Shown piece by piece: positions 1-9,730 of a DNA stretch of 64,000 bases. The notes under the pieces were generated by a model. That model ran no database searches. It was not told where the DNA came from and saw nothing but the letters and a program-made list of their open reading frames with translations. A program made the translations under genes and the position numbers. The number at the start of each line of letters is the position of its first letter. The first letter of the stretch is position 1. Origin of the DNA: Panicum virgatum (Eukaryota; Streptophyta; Magnoliopsida; Poales; Poaceae); the NCBI RefSeq assembly GCF_016808335.1, contig NC_053149.1, forward strand, positions 24,527,238-24,591,237. Direction: 5' to 3'.

Positions 1-291
1 TACAAATATTATTTGGATTATCAAATAGATTTTTAGGATGTTTATTTGTCTTCACCTCCATGTCTTCGTGCTCCAAATTGTCCGCCACATGTTCATTGTT
101 AAATAGACTTTCAGCTCGATTTTTCTTTTTCATTCAGATATGCGTGGACAATGCAACTTAGCGTCAATTGACAATTAAACTGTAACCTTGTTAGAGTCCA
201 TAGCGAGTCAAACTATGCTTCATTTGTAAATTTTAAAATGGACGGAGCAGCAAATGAAGCTTTAGTGCTAGTACAAGACAACATTTTGCAT

Positions 292-299
292 GTATATAT
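292..299 (+). promoter_or_regulatory. TATA box of the BBE-like oxidase gene
   Basis: The run TATATATA lies about 50 bp before the ATG at 346 and is followed by a short GC-richer leader. Spacing fits a plant core promoter with a 5' UTR of roughly 20 nt. This is inference from motif and position only. Confidence 0.45.
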
Positions 300-345
300 A
301 CATCTCCGGCGCTCCAGCACAGTCGTCAGTTGCCACGCGTTGATC

Positions 346-1898
346 ATGGCACAGTCCTCTCCTTCCAAACAACGTCGTTGTCTTCGGCTTCTTCCATCGG
401 CATCGATGCATCATTCCTCAGCTGCCTCTCCGCAGACATCCCGCCTCGCCTCGTCCACACCCCAGCAACCAACTCCTACGATGCGCTCCTTCTCTCCTCC
501 GTCCGGAACCTCCGTTACGCGTTGCCAGGCACCGCGAGGCCCGTTGTGATCGTTGCGGCCACCGAGCCCGCCCATGTGCAGACCACTATTCTCTGTGGCC
601 GCCGCCATAGCGTCCGCATCCGCACGCGGAGCGGCGGCCACGACTACGAGGGCCTCTCCTACGCCTCCCTCGACCCGCGCCAGCGGTTCGCTGTGCTCGA
701 CCTCGCCGAGCTCCGCGCGATCCACATCGACACAGCACGAGCCGAGGCCTGGGTCGGGTCAGGCGCCTCCCTCGGCGAACTCTACTACGCCGTCGGCGCT
801 GCCAGCCGCACGTTGGCGTTCCCCGACGGCTCCTGCCCCACCGTTTGCGTCGGCGGCCACCTGATCGGCGGCGGGTTCGGCTCGCTGGCGCGCAAGTACG
901 GCCTTTCCGCAGACAACGTCCTTGACGCCGTGGTCGTGGACGCCCAGGGGAGGCTACTGAACAGAAGCACCATGGGGGAGGACCACTTCTGGGCCATCCG
1001 GGGTGGCGGCGGCGAGAGCTTCGGCGTGGTCCTGTCCTGGAAGGTGCGGCTCGTGCGCGTGCCCGAAACCGTAACCGTGTTCGGCATCCGGCGGTTCAGA
1101 AACCAGTCCGCCGTCGGCCTCATCACCAGATGGCAAGACATCGCGCCGGCGCTTCCCTGGGACCTGTACCTCCGCGTCCTCGTGCAGAACCCGCAGGCGG
1201 ACTTCGTGGCCCTGTTCCTCGGCCGGTGCGGTCGCCTCGCCCGCATCATGCAGCGTCGCTTCCCAGAACTTGGGATGACACGAGCGGACTGCCAGGAGAT
1301 AAGCTGGGTCCAATCCACCATCTTCATCGAGTTCTTCACGACCGCCAAACCACTCGAGGTGCTCCTGGACAGGAGCAACAAGCCAGGCTACTACCTCAAG
1401 GTGAAGTCCGACCACGTGCAGGAAGCCATCCCAAGGCACGCGTGGGAGAGCATATGGGCCAAGTGGCTAGACGAGCCCGGGACGCCGCCGATCATGCTGG
1501 ATCCCTACGGCGGCCGGATGGGCAGCATCTCGCCGTCGGCGACGCCGTTCCCGCACCGGAACTACCTCTACCAGCTCCAGGTCTACTCGTTCTGGTTCGA
1601 GAATGGGACAGAAGCACTGGAGAAGCGGATCAGCTGGGTCAGGGGAGTGCACGAGGAGCTGGAGCCGTACGTGTCCAGGAACCCAAGAGCTGTGTATGTG
1701 AACTACAGGGACTTGGACCTGGGGACGAATGGATTGGAGAATAACGTGACCAGCTACGAGAAGGCCAAAGTTTGGGGGGAGAAGTATTTCAAGGGTAATT
1801 TCAAGAGGTTGGCCGCCGTGAAGAGAAAGGTGGATCCTGATGATTTCTTCAGGAATGAGCAGAGCATCCCTCCCCTTCCAGCAGCAGCTAAAGGGTAG
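346..1898 (+). CDS. Berberine-bridge-enzyme-like FAD-linked oxidase, 5' end frameshifted
   Basis: This is an intronless flavoprotein of the plant BBE-like family, secreted or wall-localised enzymes that oxidise carbohydrates, alkaloids or monolignols using bicovalently bound FAD. The body reads open from about 348 to 1898 (516 codons; family about 520-540 including a signal peptide). Both flavin attachment sites are visible: His in RSGGHDYEGLSY (near 640) and Cys in DGSCPTVCVGGH (near 834). The Cys pair in FLSCLS and TILCGRR matches the family's N-terminal disulfide, and the C-terminal BBE signature YVNYRDLDLG and the WGEKYFKGNF segment are present. The only good start, ATGGC at 346 downstream of a TATA box, is one base out of frame with this body, and the main frame has no ATG until about codon 210. 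The signal peptide is therefore broken or missing. It may be a recent pseudogene, a gene with an unseen upstream start, or carry a sequencing error. Confidence 0.85.
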
Positions 1899-2388
1899 AG
1901 AGCTCCATTATATTTGATGGAACTACATCATTCGGCGTGCGATGCGCGCCCTACAGTTTGAACAATTAAAGCTAAGTAACTATAAAACAATAAAAGTGAT
2001 ATTTAAACTATATGCATTGTATAAGATGAATTCAATACGATACGACCACATCTGGTAGCAAGCACATCATCAATATGTTGACATAGTTGTCGATCTATTA
2101 GGAATTTGAATCATAAATATTATAGCATAATCAAGCACCATGCTATCCTAGCCATCAGGTGCCTATCCGCCATCTCAATCATCAACATCATAGTACATCT
2201 AATCACCATGCATACATGGTATTTGGAGCATCAATATTATAACACATCCGAGCACCTTAAATCTACGTGCACCAATGAGTATGCATAGCTACCAAACAAC
2301 CTAGCTGGTAGCTTTGAATATAATAGTAACTGAAATAAAAATCAAATCACCATACTACACGGTTTGCAGGCAGAGGTCGATGCAGACT
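1899..2388. other. AT-rich 3' flank of the oxidase gene, no gene seen
   Basis: AT-rich sequence with scattered possible poly(A) signals just after the oxidase stop (for example AATAAA-like runs near 1988). No coding similarity, TIR or tandem repeat was recognised. Confidence 0.4.
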
Positions 2389-3140
2389 CACTACGTGAAA
2401 CACGAACTTAGGTAACGTGGCATTAGTAACAGGCGTATGTTGTCCGTTACAAGAATCAATGACCGTAACCGTCTTTAATGGAGGACGTTACCAATAGGAC
2501 CCCCAGTGCCGAGCCAGATCTGGACATCAATGTAGTCTGTTACCAATGACAATATATAAGTATCGGAATTTGTCTAAGTCTGCTACGTATATCATTGGTA
2601 ATGTTCACTGTTCACGTCCGTTTCATTATATGACAGTAGTTACGGGCACGTTTTGCCCGTTACAATGAATTTTGTATGAGTAACAGTTCTTGTCAGCACC
2701 AATTACCATATTGTAAACATGGTAACGGTTGTTACTTAGACGTTACAAATAAGGTCACTCTGGGTTATATGGTGGAGCTTTTTCATTTTGGGAATCACCA
2801 AGCTTCCTCTCGACGCCACCCGTATAGAGGGGCCGTCGACCCTGCACCTCCTCCACCAGCGGCCTCTGCTGCTCCTTCTCCACTGCCGCCCTCGTCTACC
2901 ACAGGCGCCTCCGCTCTGCTCCTCCTCTACCGGCTCGGCCTGCTCCACCGCCACGCCTCCTCAACGGTCCTCCTCCACCGACGGCCTCCTCGATCTATTG
3001 ACGTCCCTCCTCCGCCACTCCTCCTTATCCTCCACCGGAGTGCCTTCGGGCCTCGGCATCGTCCTCCGAGGTGAGTCCTCCTGCCCTCGGTTGTACAACT
3101 TTGCCGCTCGGCTGCAAGCTTTCAGAAGCTCCTCCTTACG
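2389..3140 (+). mobile_element. Truncated CACTA-type transposon end with subterminal repeats
   Basis: CACTACGTGAAA at 2389-2400 fits the CACTA terminal consensus (CACTAC..GAAA). It is followed to about 2760 by many short GTAACG/CGTTAC motifs in both orientations, the expected form of a subterminal repeat array bound by an element-encoded protein. After the array the DNA switches to a GC-rich, proline-codon-rich block (about 2815-3080) ending in CGAGGTGAGTCC near 3070, which could be a first exon with a splice donor. No opposite end was found; plastid-derived DNA begins at about 3185, so only one end survives. The internal exon is unidentified. Confidence 0.55.
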
Positions 3141-3184
3141 CTCCATATTGATTTTATTGATGCATGTTGGTTTATTTTTTGTTT

Positions 3185-3514
3185 ACTAGAATTTCTTCTA
3201 ATGACATATGCATTCTGTTATCATTTCCAATTGGAGGATATCCATTTAAAGGAATATTCTAAATGGATAGATGTTTTGGACTTCCACTGGAGATTGGGAA
3301 TCGATGGACTTTCATTACGATCTATTTTATTGATAGGATTTATCACTACTTTAGCTACTTTAGTGGCTTGTCCGGTTACTCGAAATTAGCGATTATTCTA
3401 TTTCCAGATGCTAGCAATGTATAGCAGTTAAATAGGATTATTCTTTTCACAAGACCTTTTACCTTTTTTATCATGTGGTAGTTAGAATTAATCCCTATTT
3501 ACTTATTTTTATCC
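3185..3514 (+). pseudogene. ndhD: Plastid DNA insert (NUPT): ndhD fragment
   Basis: Translation from about 3201 matches the N-terminal part of plastid NdhD (NAD(P)H-plastoquinone oxidoreductase subunit 4), including [30 protein letters not shown] and TTLATL.ACPVTRN. The following 120 bp keep nucleotide similarity to the next ndhD codons (…LMLAMYSG…, …FFIMWELELIP) but with stops and small indels. This is an old organelle-to-nucleus transfer, not a functional gene. Confidence 0.85.
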
Positions 3515-3596
3515 TTGGGGGGGGTGCATGTATTCATCTACCAAGATTATTTTTGTATCCCTGTTTACTTATTTTGCATTTTTTTATCAATGATAT

Positions 3597-3686
3597 TGAT
3601 GAATATATGTTCACTGTCAATTTATACTGCGATATGGTATGGATGAATATATGTTCACTGTCAATTCTATTTGTAGCAATGGATTG
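3597..3686 (+). repeat. Two-copy 45-bp tandem repeat
   Basis: GATGAATATATGTTCACTGT begins at about 3597 and again at about 3642, giving a 45-bp period over roughly two units. It lies just downstream of the ndhD insert in otherwise unassigned sequence. Confidence 0.6.
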
Positions 3687-3699
3687 GCCCAAAGCATTA

Positions 3700-5541
3700 G
3701 AGTGTCGTGCTAGAGCCCGTAGCAGAATTTGCCAATTTATTGCGGGGCGTCGAACAATTATTTGGTCCCCATCCGGAGCCAATAGCAGGGTTCTCAATTG
3801 GGTGGTTGGAGCATTGGGAAGAACCTCTGTCGTTGCCCTTACAGCGGTGGATCGGCCAATGCTTCGTAGCTGTCTAGGCCGGAGATGCTGGCATACGGCA
3901 TGGAAGCATCGTCGATTTGAAGTAGATGTGTAGCGTAACGGCTGTGGTGCAGATAGAGCTCTGCTGGACCCAGTCATGGTGAGACATGAGGAGATTCGTC
4001 GTTCGATGGAGATGATGCTAAAGGCAGTACGTGTTGTTAGAAGGCAGCAATTGGATCGTTTGTACTAGATGGTAGCTTAATGTAAGGCATGTGTTAGCTA
4101 GATGATTAGTTTGACCTGCCTACCCAATCTTTGGCCCTTCCTGGGCAATCTATTAAACATGTTAAATCCCTGGGTCTTCGACAATATCCAGTGCCCAAAG
4201 AACTTCAAACCCACTAACCTCCAGAAGTACGATGGTAAGCAAGATCCTGCCCAATGGTTACGTTTATACTCGACGGCTATTGATGTTGCGGGAGGAGACA
4301 CCGCTACTAAGGCTCTCTACTTCCCCATGGTCCTGGAACCTACGCCACTCAGCTGGCTGGAGAGCTTGAAGCGTGAGTCCATCCACTCATGGGAAGATCT
4401 TAAGAAGGTCTTCATCGACAACTTTCAAGGATCCCTAAATCGGGTGGCTACTCTCCATGCTCTTGCAATGTGCAAACAAGAGCCAGGCGAATCCTTGAGG
4501 TCCTACATCAAGCGCTTCTTCGACACAAGGGCCATTATTGCCAACGTCTCCGACGAGGACGTCATCGACTACTTCCACGACGGCATCACCACCCAATCGC
4601 TTTTACCGTGATTTCGGACGAAACCTTCCCAAAACAGTGGTAAAGGTACGCGACATGATGCAGCGTTGGGCAGACGAGGAGGAACAAGAGCACAGTCATT
4701 TCCCGCGTAGTAACAATGATAACAATGGGAAGCGCAACAATGATCGCGGAGGCAGCGGTAACCATCTAGGATTTCCTGCGCGCAAGTGCAAGCCAGAGAT
4801 GTCGTCGGGGCTATCGATCGTAGCCCGCGTAGTAAAAAAGCAGGAAAGCCCCAGGATCAGTTCGATAAGATCCTACACAGCAAGAAGTGCCCGATCCATC
4901 CAAAGAGTAACCACTCGATGTTTGAGTGCACACTCATTCGCAAGTCTCTCCAGTCTCCTCTGCCAGATGCACCCAAGAAGAAGCCGAACAAGGACGATGA
5001 TGATGATGATGACAAGAAAGATCCTCACGGGTTCCAAAAGCCTGAAAACATGGTCAACGTCATCTTTGGAGGAGATCCAAACTTCTCCAAGCGTGCCCAG
5101 AAGTTGCTACTGCGGGAGATCCTTTCAGTCGAACCTGCAATTCAGAGACCCTTGAAGTACATCGAGGTCCCTATCACCTTCTCCAGGGAGGATCAATGGA
5201 CCAGCTTCTCTGAACCAGGAAAATTTCCACTAGTACTCGATCCAGTCATCAAGGGATCCAAACTCACTCGAGTACTCATCGATGGTGGAAGCGGGCTCAA
5301 CTTGATATTTGCAAGCACTCTAAGGAAGATGGGCCTCAACTACATGAGTTTGCTTGGCCAGTGCTGGTCTTCCCAAGATGGCGTGGTATGTGGATTTGAA
5401 GTCGGCTACTTCAAGTTTGATATGCTCCGTCCAGAAGTTTTGCTCTGTACCAAATGTGATCGGGAGAGTGACCGAGCCAATTGGTGTAGACGAGTTTCCT
5501 GGGACAATGCCATAGAAGGGAGCTTTGCTTGGCGTAAGTAG
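3700..5541 (+). pseudogene. Ty3-type retrotransposon gag and protease fragment
   Basis: From about 4200 the frame encodes a retrotransposon Gag core (NFKPTNLQKYDGKQDPAQWL, PLSWLESLKRESIHSWEDL, CKQEPGESLRSYIKRFFD). The frame shifts at about 4610, then resumes to 5541 with a basic/zinc-binding-like segment (HSKKCPIHPKSNHSMFEC), a poly-Asp run from a GAT microsatellite near 5000, and the start of an aspartic protease (VLIDGGSGLNLIF at about 5270). The sequence stops in the protease; RT and integrase are absent. Resemblance is to Tat/Retand-type grass Ty3 elements (recalled, tentative). The 3700-4100 stretch upstream is coding-like but unidentified. Confidence 0.7.
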
Positions 5542-5580
5542 AACTTGCTACTTACGCAGACTAGGGATCCCGCAGATCAA

Positions 5581-6091
5581 TGACAGAAAGTAAACAAGTA
5601 ACTGAAGTAAAGAGAAAGACTAGCGAGATACTGACGAGAGACGAGGAACTTCACTCCGAAGATATTCCATTCCTCCGAGGTGGCTTACAAAATGGAGTAA
5701 GGCCGAGAGAACTCGGCAACACTCCTTTACCTTGACTTTCGCCAAGACTCTCACCTCACACTCTCCCTATTCTACTAAGTGGGACTACATCTTGCTTGGA
5801 CTCCTCTCCTCTCCAAATGGTGTGTGCTGAATGAGGGGTGGGGGCTCCCTTTTATAGGCCTCCAAGGTGGGTTGCTTAGCTTGTAAGCAAGGCCTCGGTA
5901 TCGTCAAAGAATCAATCACAACACACACGGGACGCAGGGTATTACGCCTCCAGGCGACCTGAACCTGTCTAAAAACCATCGTCTCAACCTGCTTCCTTAA
6001 GGGAGATCCTTGCGCGGTTTATACCCTTGGCCGAATCTTTAAACGGGGGTTCCCACGAATCCCTACTCACGGTAATCACCCACCGTCAACA
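5581..6091 (-). repeat. Solo-LTR-like block, minus orientation
   Basis: On the minus strand the block starts TGTTGACGGTGGGTG and ends …TTTCTGTCA (TG…CA). A clear TATA box (GGCCTATAAAAGGG) lies at about 5848-5861 and reads leftwards. These are LTR properties. No matching second LTR or clean 5-bp target duplication was found (ATCAA versus TCACT), so this is a remnant, possibly joined to the neighbouring Ty3 fragment. Confidence 0.5.
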
Positions 6092-6279
6092 TCACTCCCA
6101 AATTTTTCGGGCTTGCCGGGCCTAAAGAAAAATATAACAATATAAGCCAAATACATCATCCTTTAATTCACTACTCCAACCAATCATATTTTGCAAACCA
6201 ACTTTGTTGAAAGGATCTCCATTCACCACTTTGCCATTTGCGAGGAAATAAGATACCAACCAGTTGAGTTGGTCCTCTC

Positions 6280-6510
6280 AAAGAATATGCCTTTTTAGGC
6301 GAAGGGAGTATGACCACTTTAGCAATATTGGAGACTCAATCTAGGGATGTTTCCACCTATATTCCTACAAATGTAATCTCAATTACAGATGGACAAATAT
6401 TCTTATCCACAGATCTATTCAATGCCGGAATTCGACCTGCTATTAATGTGGGTATTTTTTGTTTCCAGAGTAGGATCCGCAACTCAAATTAAAGGATGCT
6501 CGTAAATTGG
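6280..6510 (+). pseudogene. atpA: Plastid DNA insert (NUPT): atpA fragment
   Basis: Translation matches plastid ATP synthase alpha subunit: [25 protein letters not shown] and [16 protein letters not shown] small insertion then breaks the frame, and [14 protein letters not shown] codons continue to about 6495. Wording such as ITDGQIFLS…NAGIRP fits the plastid rather than the mitochondrial atp1 version. The fragment is short, frameshifted and non-functional. Confidence 0.85.
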
Positions 6511-6937
6511 TTTGCGCATTCCTGGATCTCTAACAATATTCGAAGAACGAAATTCCACCCGTGATAATTTTGGTGGCTTGTGTTCTCATTATTTTTTAGG
6601 CTATGAGTACTGCTACTACTTGAATAATAGTTGAACAATGTTCTTTTCAACATCTTGCAATCTAGGGACGATTCAAGGTTCAATTGGTTATTCAATGTAC
6701 TAAAAGTAATAGTTTCACTATTGATTTTTAATTAAATGCATTTCTATAGAAGTATAGCATACTGTTTCTTGTTGCAAGGTGCGAGAAAATTGCTATAATA
6801 GGACTCCAAACGAGCGGCTTCGCTAAAATAGGGCTTCTAACGTCCGCTTCGCTAAAATGACATATGAAACATTTGCATTTTGGAATACATGACATTGTGC
6901 CTAATTTATTTCATTTGATAATCCTAAATACATGTAT

Positions 6938-7646
6938 TTTCCTTATATTGACCGTATTACCACTCATATTGACCGTCCAGCACCACGTTCGTCTCCAGCG
7001 GGTCGTGGCCCTTCACGTCGCAGCGGGTCGTGGGCCTTCACGTCGCAGCGGCTGTCCGACACGCCGCGTGGCGCGGCCACGGCGGCGGTGGCGCCCGGGA
7101 TGCTGAGGTCGTTCCAAAGCGGCCACGCTGGGGACGGACGCGGCGACCAACAGGAGGACGACGGCCGCGCGGACGCTGCGTCGCTCGCGCCAGGCGGCGG
7201 CCATGCGCGGCGCCGTGCCCCCCAGCCGCGGACCTCGCTCGGCTCGCTCGGGTCAGGCTGCCACACGTCGAGTAGTACTAGTGGAGGGCTAGTCGGACTG
7301 ATCAGCTGCGCACGTGACAGCTACGGCAAGCTCGGCCGACGGCGAGGTGCGATCGCTGGTCAGGGAATGGATGTAGAGCGTTGCAGTGGCCATGGCTGGA
7401 CGTGGCCATGGCTGGGCACATATATGTCATTTTCAATCTCAAATACATGTATGATATGATTCAAGTAATAGGTAAAATCATAAATTTAGCACAAACGAGC
7501 TCATAAAAATATGTTTCTAGCAATAATTCATGAGTTTAATTCCAAACGAGATCCAAGTGAAGGCCAGACCACGCCACGACCTGCTGGAGACGAACGTGGT
7601 GTCGCTAGACGGTCAATATGAGGGGCAATACGATCAATATGAGGAA
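6938..7646. repeat. Inner inverted-repeat pair inside the MULE
   Basis: The left arm at about 6938-7005 (TTTTCCTTATATTGACCGTA … CACCACGTTCGTCTCCAGCG) is matched in inverted orientation by 7567-7646. Each arm holds a repeated (C)ATATTGACCGT unit. The arms enclose a GC-rich block of about 560 bp. It could be a second, nested MULE-like element or part of the host element's structure; no clean target duplication was found. Confidence 0.6.
7013..7204 (-). pseudogene. Signal-peptide-like first-exon fragment captured in the MULE
   Basis: The minus-strand ATG at 7204 opens 63 codons starting MAAAWRERRSVRAAVVLLLV, then AASVPSVAAL. This is a basic n-region, a hydrophobic h-region of about 12 residues and an A-x-A cleavage-like site, typical of a secretory signal. 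It then turns Arg-rich and runs into the inner inverted repeat. The source gene is not recognised. It is probably a captured host exon; a chance ORF in GC-rich DNA remains possible. Confidence 0.4.
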
Positions 7647-7894
7647 AATAGACGAATGTGCTAATATTCTGACTTTACCAATATTGAGTTATCCATCATA
7701 ATTTGGTTAGAATTGTGCCTTCCATTTGGTTACATCAGATCACCATGTAACAAAACAGTTACAGCAACCTATCAGGACTTAAACAGTAGAATTTTGGTCT
7801 AATGTATGATAGAGCACTCTTTGTACAGAAATTAAGTGGCTACTTAATAGCTTATGCAAAATCTTGACTTAATCTGCATTCTAAGACATTCAAA

Positions 7895-8690
7895 TTTAAA
7901 TCTTGACTTCAGTATTCAATGACTCGCGACCCCCCGCAAAATGGAGTAGCAGAAAGAAGAAATTGCACACTTTGCCTGTAAAGTTGTGGATGGAAGCATT
8001 AAAGACTGCTGTAAATATCCTAAATCGGATTTCTAGTAAGTCAGTACCAAAAACACCTTATGAATTATGGACTAGGAGAAAGCAGAGCATGAATTGTTTT
8101 CATGCGTGGGGTTGTAAAGCTGAAGCAAAATTATTTAATCCACAGCTTGGGAAATTGGATCCAAAGACTGTAAGTTGTCATTTTATTAGATATCCAGAAA
8201 GATCTAAAGGGTACAGATTTTACTGTCCACATCATACCACTAAGTTTGTTGAAACAAGATACGCTGTGTTCTAGAAAAATGATGGAATCAGTGGGAATTT
8301 GGAGCCCATAAAAAATGATCTCAAGGAGAAGCGTGTCTATGTTGCTTCACCGCTGATCCCACAGACTAATTTTTCTGTGCCCTAGATGGATGCGGCCCCA
8401 GTTGCCCCCTTGAATGCGACACCTTTTGCTCCGTCAGTGGATTTTGTGGCCATGCCAAATGTTGAGGGTTCAGAAGAAAATGAAAATGTTGTTCCTGCTA
8501 ATGATGATGAGCCTCAACAAGCCCTTGATGAGCCGCTGGCTGTTGAACCAGTCCGGATATCACAAAGAGAAAGAAAATCTACCATCCCACAAGATTATGA
8601 GGTTTCTATGAATGAAGATGCAAATGACATTGGGAAGGCAGACGATCCCAGTACATATAAAGAGGCCATGAAGGATGAAAATTCATCCAG
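7895..8690 (+). pseudogene. Ty1/copia polyprotein fragment (integrase C-terminus to before RT)
   Basis: The segment encodes the end of a copia integrase and the linker before reverse transcriptase: [73 protein letters not shown], then an acidic linker with PVRISQRERKSTIPQDYEV and DPSTYKEAMKDE. Stops occur at about 8272 and 8383. It has neither LTRs nor RT and lies wholly inside the MULE terminal repeats, so it is captured or degraded. Confidence 0.8.
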
Positions 8691-8804
8691 TACTCCGAAG
8701 TGCAAATATTTCGAATGTCATTTTAGCGAAGCGAATGGTGGAAGCCCTATTTTAACGAATCCGCTCGTTTGAAATCCTATTATAGCAATTTTCTCGCAGG
8801 GTGC

Positions 8805-9730
8805 CGGCCACCGGCCACTCCTCAACGCTGCGGCTTGCGGACGGCACTCGCCAATCGCGTGCTCGTGCCAGGAAGCGAGCGTGGCCCATGGCGAGAGCCA
8901 GGAGGCGAGCGTGCCGCTCCCCCAAGCCCCAGCCGACCAGCCCCCAGGTCGCGCTAGCATCAGGCGAGCGATGGCTAACGGCGAGTAGACGGTGTCGGTT
9001 GTCAGGCTCGAGGTCAAGGAGTCTCTCGGAGAAACAGAGGTCGGGAGGAGATTAGTAGCGGTAGAGTTTGGTTGGGTTGCCAGGCTGGGAGGGTCCTGAT
9101 GGGCCATTTTGTTTGGCACAACCTAATTCCTTTCGGTTGTGGCTATATGGGCCAATTTAGTCCACTTGTACCACTGTCCCCTGCGACCCAATAGCGAAAA
9201 TTCACCCTTCTTCAACCACCAGCCCCCTAAGCTCCTTCCCATGGCGCAAAAAATGGAGGGGGTCCACGAGTGCCTCCATTGCTGCACGGGGATTGGGGGG
9301 CTCGAGCACCCACCCTCCCCACCCCCACCTATCGTTGGATCCACCACTACTCTATGGTACTGGTTGCTTACACTGTTGACATAACCAAGAGACATGTTAT
9401 TTATCATAGTATAAGTTTTTCTAAGAAAATATATTTGTTTGTCATTTCATAAATACTCCACCACTTCCAAATATATTTTGTCTATGTATCTAGATTATAT
9501 TTTGCCTATGTATCTAGATTAATTAAAACGACATACAATTTGAAACGTAAGGAGTAGAATATTTAAAAATAATAAATCACATATATTCTAACTATGAATA
9601 GGCAGAAAATAAAACTGAAACATAAAGTAATTGACGTCATTCCAATGGTATGGAGTGAAGTTTGAACAATTGTTTTATGCGTTCGCAATCTGTAAAGTGA
9701 TTATCTGTATATATGATACTGTCGTATCAT
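8805..9730. other. Unassigned spacer
   Basis: A GC-rich part (8805-9110) and a C-rich part (9150-9350) contain only short ORFs without recognisable domains. From 9390 the DNA becomes AT-rich. TCTATGTATCTAGATTA-type units repeat near 9480-9520. No gene or element boundary can be supported. Confidence 0.3.

Larger units (their letters stand above)
6783..8795. mobile_element. Mutator-like (Pack-MULE-type) element with captured DNA
   Basis: Terminal inverted repeats of about 75 bp begin GAGAAAATTGCTATAATAGG at 6783 and end with the complement at 8795; they include the shared GCTTCGCTAAAATGACAT segments. The flanks carry a 9-bp target duplication with one mismatch (GCAAGGTGC 6774-6782; GCAGGGTGC 8796-8804), as expected for MULEs. 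The 2.0-kb interior has no transposase. It holds a GC-rich block with its own inverted repeats and a signal-peptide-like exon, then a copia integrase fragment. It is therefore non-autonomous and of captured or nested composition. Confidence 0.8.

Noticed and set aside
3475..3933. Plus-strand ORF with Arg/Cys-rich sequence
   Set aside because: It starts in plastid-derived DNA and runs through a tandem repeat; no family recognised and no start context.
6280..6510. Mitochondrial origin (atp1) for the ATPase alpha fragment
   Set aside because: Residues [11 protein letters not shown] and LFNAGIRP follow the plastid version rather than the mitochondrial PITDGQICLE and YRGIRP type.
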